From positions 1 to 6,654 of the forward strand of contig FR901531.1 in the NCBI GenBank assembly GCA_000438015.1: DNA of 6,654 nt. The letters run 5' to 3'. The stretch comes from Coraliomargarita sp. CAG:312 (GTDB taxonomy: Bacteria > Verrucomicrobiota > Verrucomicrobiia > Opitutales > Intestinicryptomonadaceae). Under the pieces are notes generated by a model. The model saw only the letters and a list, made by a program, of their open reading frames with translations, had not been told where the DNA came from and did no database searches. Every line of letters begins with the position of its first letter. Position 1 is the first letter of the stretch. The position numbers were made by a program, and so were the translations under genes. Positions 5,871-6,654 of this stretch are shown here, piece by piece.

Positions 5871-6654
5871 ATGAAAAAGCAGGTTGAGGCAAAGCCAATT
5901 TCAAAAGGCAAATATAAATTCGTCGTAAGCTTTACAGATGAAATTCTGAAAAAGCGAGTCCGTAAATATTTTGAATACAAGAAACACGCCGAGAATTTTG
6001 CGGATTCAATGAATACAAAAATAGCCCGATTGGGGTTTGAGGCGAAGAATATATCCTATGATGACAATTTAGCCTTGATTGAGGCAAAGAAAATTTCAAG
6101 GCAATACGGCAAGACCTTTTTGGAGATTGTCCGCATGTATGACGAGCAAATGAAAATATTATCGCCCTTTGATTGCGATACTGAAAAAGCCGTCGCCCAT
6201 TATGTGAAGTGGAATGATGTACGGAAGCAATCGACAACACTTGAAAGAGCCGTAGGACTCTATTTAGACGCCCTAGAAGCCGAAAGGAAGAGCCAAACAT
6301 ACATTAACACCCAAAAACACCGTTTAGAGCGTTTTACCGCCGATTTTAGCCCGTCTTGCATTGTTGCTATGATTAGCCCCGAAAAAATAGAAAAGTGGAT
6401 TAAAAACCTAAAAACAATGGCATACAAAGCAGTCGCCAAAGATAGGCATGAGAGGATTGAAACGAATATCGAAGCAACCCCAGAAACGAAGAACAATTAT
6501 AGGCGGACTCTATCCGCCCTATTCAATTTCTGTTTCCGCAAAGATTTTATACAGCGCAACCCAATAGAAAAGGTATCCGCAATAACAAAGGGCAAAAAAG
6601 AGCCAGAAATTTACAAGGTTGATGAAGTCCGATATATGATGAACAGCTCGCCAG
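5871..6654 (+). CDS. Tyrosine recombinase/phage-type integrase (3' end outside window)
   Basis: This is a site-specific recombinase that would integrate and excise the element at the tRNA(CAT) site. The frame is open for 261 codons to the window edge. An in-frame TAG at 5862-5864 makes ATG 5871 the first possible start; AGGGT at 5863-5867 is a weak, close ribosome site. Residues about 12-55 (GKYKFVVSF...KYFEYKKHAENFA) look like the N-terminal arm-binding, AP2-like domain. A charged linker (60-120) follows, then a SAM-like core-binding domain (about 124-235) ending in TKNNYRRTLSALFNFCFRKD and the typical IQRNPIEKV. The catalytic domain has only just begun at KVDEVRYMM, so the R-H-R-Y residues lie beyond the window and activity cannot be judged. 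Minus-strand open frames across this region are shadows. The family call rests on domain layout and these motifs. Confidence 0.85.
   Translation, partial: MKKQVEAKPISKGKYKFVVSFTDEILKKRVRKYFEYKKHAENFADSMNTKIARLGFEAKNISYDDNLALIEAKKISRQYGKTFLEIVRMYDEQMKILSPFDCDTEKAVAHYVKWNDVRKQSTTLERAVGLYLDALEAERKSQTYINTQKHRLERFTADFSPSCIVAMISPEKIEKWIKNLKTMAYKAVAKDRHERIETNIEATPETKNNYRRTLSALFNFCFRKDFIQRNPIEKVSAITKGKKEPEIYKVDEVRYMMNSSP

Larger units (their letters stand above)
5727..6654. mobile_element. Left end of an integrative element in a tRNA(CAT) gene (runs off the window)
   Basis: A tRNA 3' fragment is followed directly by non-tRNA sequence, short repeats and a tyrosine recombinase gene transcribed away from the junction, the usual order at one end of tRNA-targeted integrative elements. 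The element therefore extends to the right. A complete tRNA(CAT) gene, rebuilt with the element's own copy of this 3' half, is expected at the far end. Whether it is a prophage, ICE or small island cannot be seen. Confidence 0.75.

Noticed and set aside
5932..6496. Minus-strand open frames of 122 and 78 codons
   Set aside because: They are shadows of the integrase gene on the plus strand and show no family resemblance.

Overview
The window is AT-rich DNA, very probably from a bacterium of the PVC group (Verrucomicrobiota or Lentisphaerota). That placement rests on gene content: an exported Tat/lipoprotein member of the DHDPS/NAL aldolase family and an exported GH28 pectinase, both monocistronic, with weak or absent Shine-Dalgarno sites at most starts. 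It is inference, because no ribosomal marker is present.

Layout. Bases 1-120 hold the probable C-terminal end of an unidentified gene and its terminator. A promoter region with two small inverted repeats leads into the Tat/lipoprotein DHDPS/NAL-family gene (311-1435; 302 is an alternative start). An intact tRNA-Thr(TGT) follows with a strong terminator, then about 450 bases without a gene. That stretch contains three perfect 12-base tandem repeats and one inverted partial copy. Next come a CNNM/DUF21-CBS membrane protein (2156-3109) and, convergent to it, an Ogt/MGMT DNA alkyltransferase (3180-3767, minus). Divergent from the alkyltransferase is a secreted GH28-family enzyme (4127-5569), which has a good promoter and Shine-Dalgarno site.

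The right end is a chromosome/mobile-element junction. A bidirectional hairpin and the 3' half of a CAT-anticodon tRNA (minus strand, 5727-5769) are cut off at the anticodon stem/loop. Foreign sequence follows: a pair of direct repeats, an inverted repeat and a tyrosine recombinase gene (from 5871) that runs off the window. The plain reading is that an integrative element entered a tRNA-Ile2/Met(CAT) gene, and that this is its integrase-proximal end carrying the displaced tRNA 3' fragment. The element's cargo lies to the right and is not visible.

How the genes work together: the GH28 enzyme and the exported aldolase-family protein could both serve sugar-acid or pectin use. They have similarly built promoters, each with a 7-3-7 inverted repeat just downstream. 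The alkyltransferase and CNNM genes look like unrelated housekeeping functions. No complete new system is visible. The most promising leads are the element boundary and the exported aldolase-like protein.
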